Origin: Symsagittifera roscoffensis
Taxonomy: Eukaryota; Xenacoelomorpha; Acoela; Convolutidae
Assembly: GCF_963678635.1 (NCBI RefSeq)
Contig: NC_087063.1
Coordinates: 53,893,074 to 53,957,073, forward strand
Direction: 5' to 3'
DNA: 64,000 nucleotides
The notes under the pieces are model-generated. The model worked only from the letters and a program-made list of their open reading frames with translations, made no database searches and was not told the DNA's origin. The position numbers were made by a program, and so were the translations under genes. Position 1 is the stretch's first letter, and each line of letters begins with the position of its first letter. Below are positions 62,505-64,000 of the stretch, in pieces.

Positions 62505-64000
62505 TCACTTCGTATTCCTAGCCTTCGAAGTGCTAGGACCTGATGAATTTGACACCGTGATCTGCCTTAGTAACGCTTCCTCATCATCAGAGCTGATCAC
62601 AATTTCTTCCCATGCTCTCAATTGTTCGAAGGATCGCATCCACTCGTTTTGCTCCTGTAACCTCGTTGCCAGATTCGGTAAACCTTTCGTTTTCAATTCT
62701 TTGTTCAAGCAAAAGGACTTTTGTAGGCTCAAGCTAACGTTCTTCTCCAAGTCTTCCTCCAGTATCCGCTTTGCTATTATCTCTAGACACCCTACCGACT
62801 CTTTTCCAACCTGTTATGATCGCATTTCGATGGGTCAGCAGAGGTCTCTTGAAGTCTTCCGGGCCTATCTCCGCCAGGAACTGTCGATATTCCTTCTGGT
62901 ATTTCTTCATATGATCCTTCGTCGCTATGTAGAACCAAGATGTCAACGTCGCTCGAAACCACGGAAAGAACCTAATGCGGCTCCATAAGTGCCTGACTTC
63001 CATTGGTATGGCGAATACCTTGCATACAGTCTCAAACAACTCGAGTCTCCTGCTGTAATCTATAGCGTGTATCGATTCCGCCGTAGGTGTCTTCGACTCC
63101 CTATACTTCGTTACATTCTTTTCGATCCATCGTAACGCCAACATCGTACTTACTACCAAGATGGTCACCTTCTGCTGATGATCAGGTAACCCGATTGACC
63201 CAATTTCTTCTACATTCCACACTAAGCAAAGGTTTGTACGCTCCGGGTATCACACTGTCTGTGCCAAGCAGTGGCATGGGCATTCCCCATGTGTAATTTC
63301 TATGCTTCGAAGATTGCGTTCCCCCGAGGCTTCCAGCAGAGGCTCCAGTTCCATCATCTTCTCCTCCGGCGCTGGGACATTACCCATCAGCTTCACGATG
63401 GCATTCTGTCTGTCCTATTTTCGTCTTCTAAGCTCAAGAGTTCTTCTCCCCAGATTTCACTCAAGTCAACTCTTTGTGCCCTCGGCACCGTTCCCAGGAT
63501 CTTCCTCAACAGTCTGTGTGAATGATGCGACATTCGAGCCAGCCGTACGCACTTGGGTACCGAGAAGGCCTTATCCACTAGTATCCTTCGGCTGGGTACC
63601 TCCACCATTGTCATGTGCAATGGATAATGGCTCTCACATGCGTTCGCCATTACTGATCCCACCAAAGACTTTGCATTTACAGGCAGGCCATAAGTTTCCC
63701 TCACTGGAAATCCCATCTCCGCCTCTAGACCAATTTTCCATCCTCTGATATGTTTCTGGGTGGTTTGCAACGCCCCTGGCCACGACTCCACGCTCAACGT
63801 CGTCACCAAATGGTGTTCAGACTCCAGCATCTCCAGTGATTGCAGACTGCAAAGTCTAGAGAAGAACCCCAGCGCAGTTGCTATATTCACTGTGGTGTTC
63901 GTATAACACTCAGCCATTATCTGCACCTCGCTCTTCTCTCTTTCTGTTATATCACCAAACCAAGTGACTAGGTCTTCTACCTGAAAAGATTGTATTCTGA
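62505..64000 (-). pseudogene. Copy D ORF2, C-terminal region (runs off window)
   Basis: Minus-strand copy of the B-lineage ORF2 end. The frame is open from 64000 to about 63393 (ALGFFSRLCSLQSLE, AFSVPKCVRLARMS), then frameshifted near 63400, open again at 63222-62734 (WNVEEIGSIGLPDHQQ, PLLTHRNAIITGWKRV) and at 62750-62505 with the C-terminal EEIVISSDDEEALL. It keeps TGG where copy B has the TAG at 41128. At least two frameshifts make it defective. The element's 5' part lies beyond the window. Confidence 0.75.

Overview
The window is an invertebrate, most likely nematode, repeat block made almost entirely of nested LTR retrotransposons. The nematode call is an inference. It rests on the Ty3/gypsy-type single gag-pol frame, TTTTCAG/TTTTCTAG-like splice acceptors and AT-rich flanks. 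I saw no bacterial features, no ordinary host gene and no tRNA or rRNA gene.

There are four copies of one unusual element in two diverged lineages. Copy A (1-20134, +, 5' end outside the window) and copy C (about 47096-61146, +) form one lineage with a ~920 bp LTR ('LTR-A', TGTGACATT...GTTACA). Copy B (about 22418-42784, +) and copy D (61147-64000, -, 3' end only) form a second lineage with a ~900 bp LTR ('LTR-B', TGTGCCAGT...GTTACA). B sits inside an LTR-A: left part 20139-20472, right part 42785-43354.

Each element has the same order. First comes a single Gag-PR-RT-RNase H-IN frame of Ty3/gypsy type. Next is a short, very strongly conserved Pol tail. Then a macro-domain-like protein lies in the -1 frame, at sites that look like ribosomal frameshift signals. 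An AT-rich spacer with a conserved 3' splice acceptor follows. Last is a huge second open frame, ORF2, of roughly 2,900-3,000 codons. ORF2 holds an N-terminal domain, a coiled coil, an SGNH-hydrolase-like domain, a probable second degenerate SGNH-like domain, a large well-conserved domain I cannot name, and a C-terminal region with a Cys/His cluster. Copies A and B differ strongly in DNA yet keep this order and the key motifs, so the whole cargo was under selection in both lineages. I consider this ~19-20 kb element with macro plus SGNH cargo the candidate undescribed system.

All copies are damaged. A is nearest to intact: a 1-nt loss near 3200, a 28-nt loss near 4705, a 2-nt gain near 6937, a deletion near 8400, in-frame stops at 10923 and 15798, and a frameshift near 18085. 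B has several 1-nt indels, a Glu-to-Lys change at the integrase catalytic position, deletions in ORF2, and a 1,605 bp duplicate of its own 3' LTR and flank inside ORF2. C has many stops and small deletions and loses ORF2 after 60600.

The rest is solo or partial LTRs, a dispersed repeat here called Z (37472-37729, 43355-43912, 44741-45281), minisatellites at 20488-22160, and AT-rich non-coding DNA at 45282-47095.
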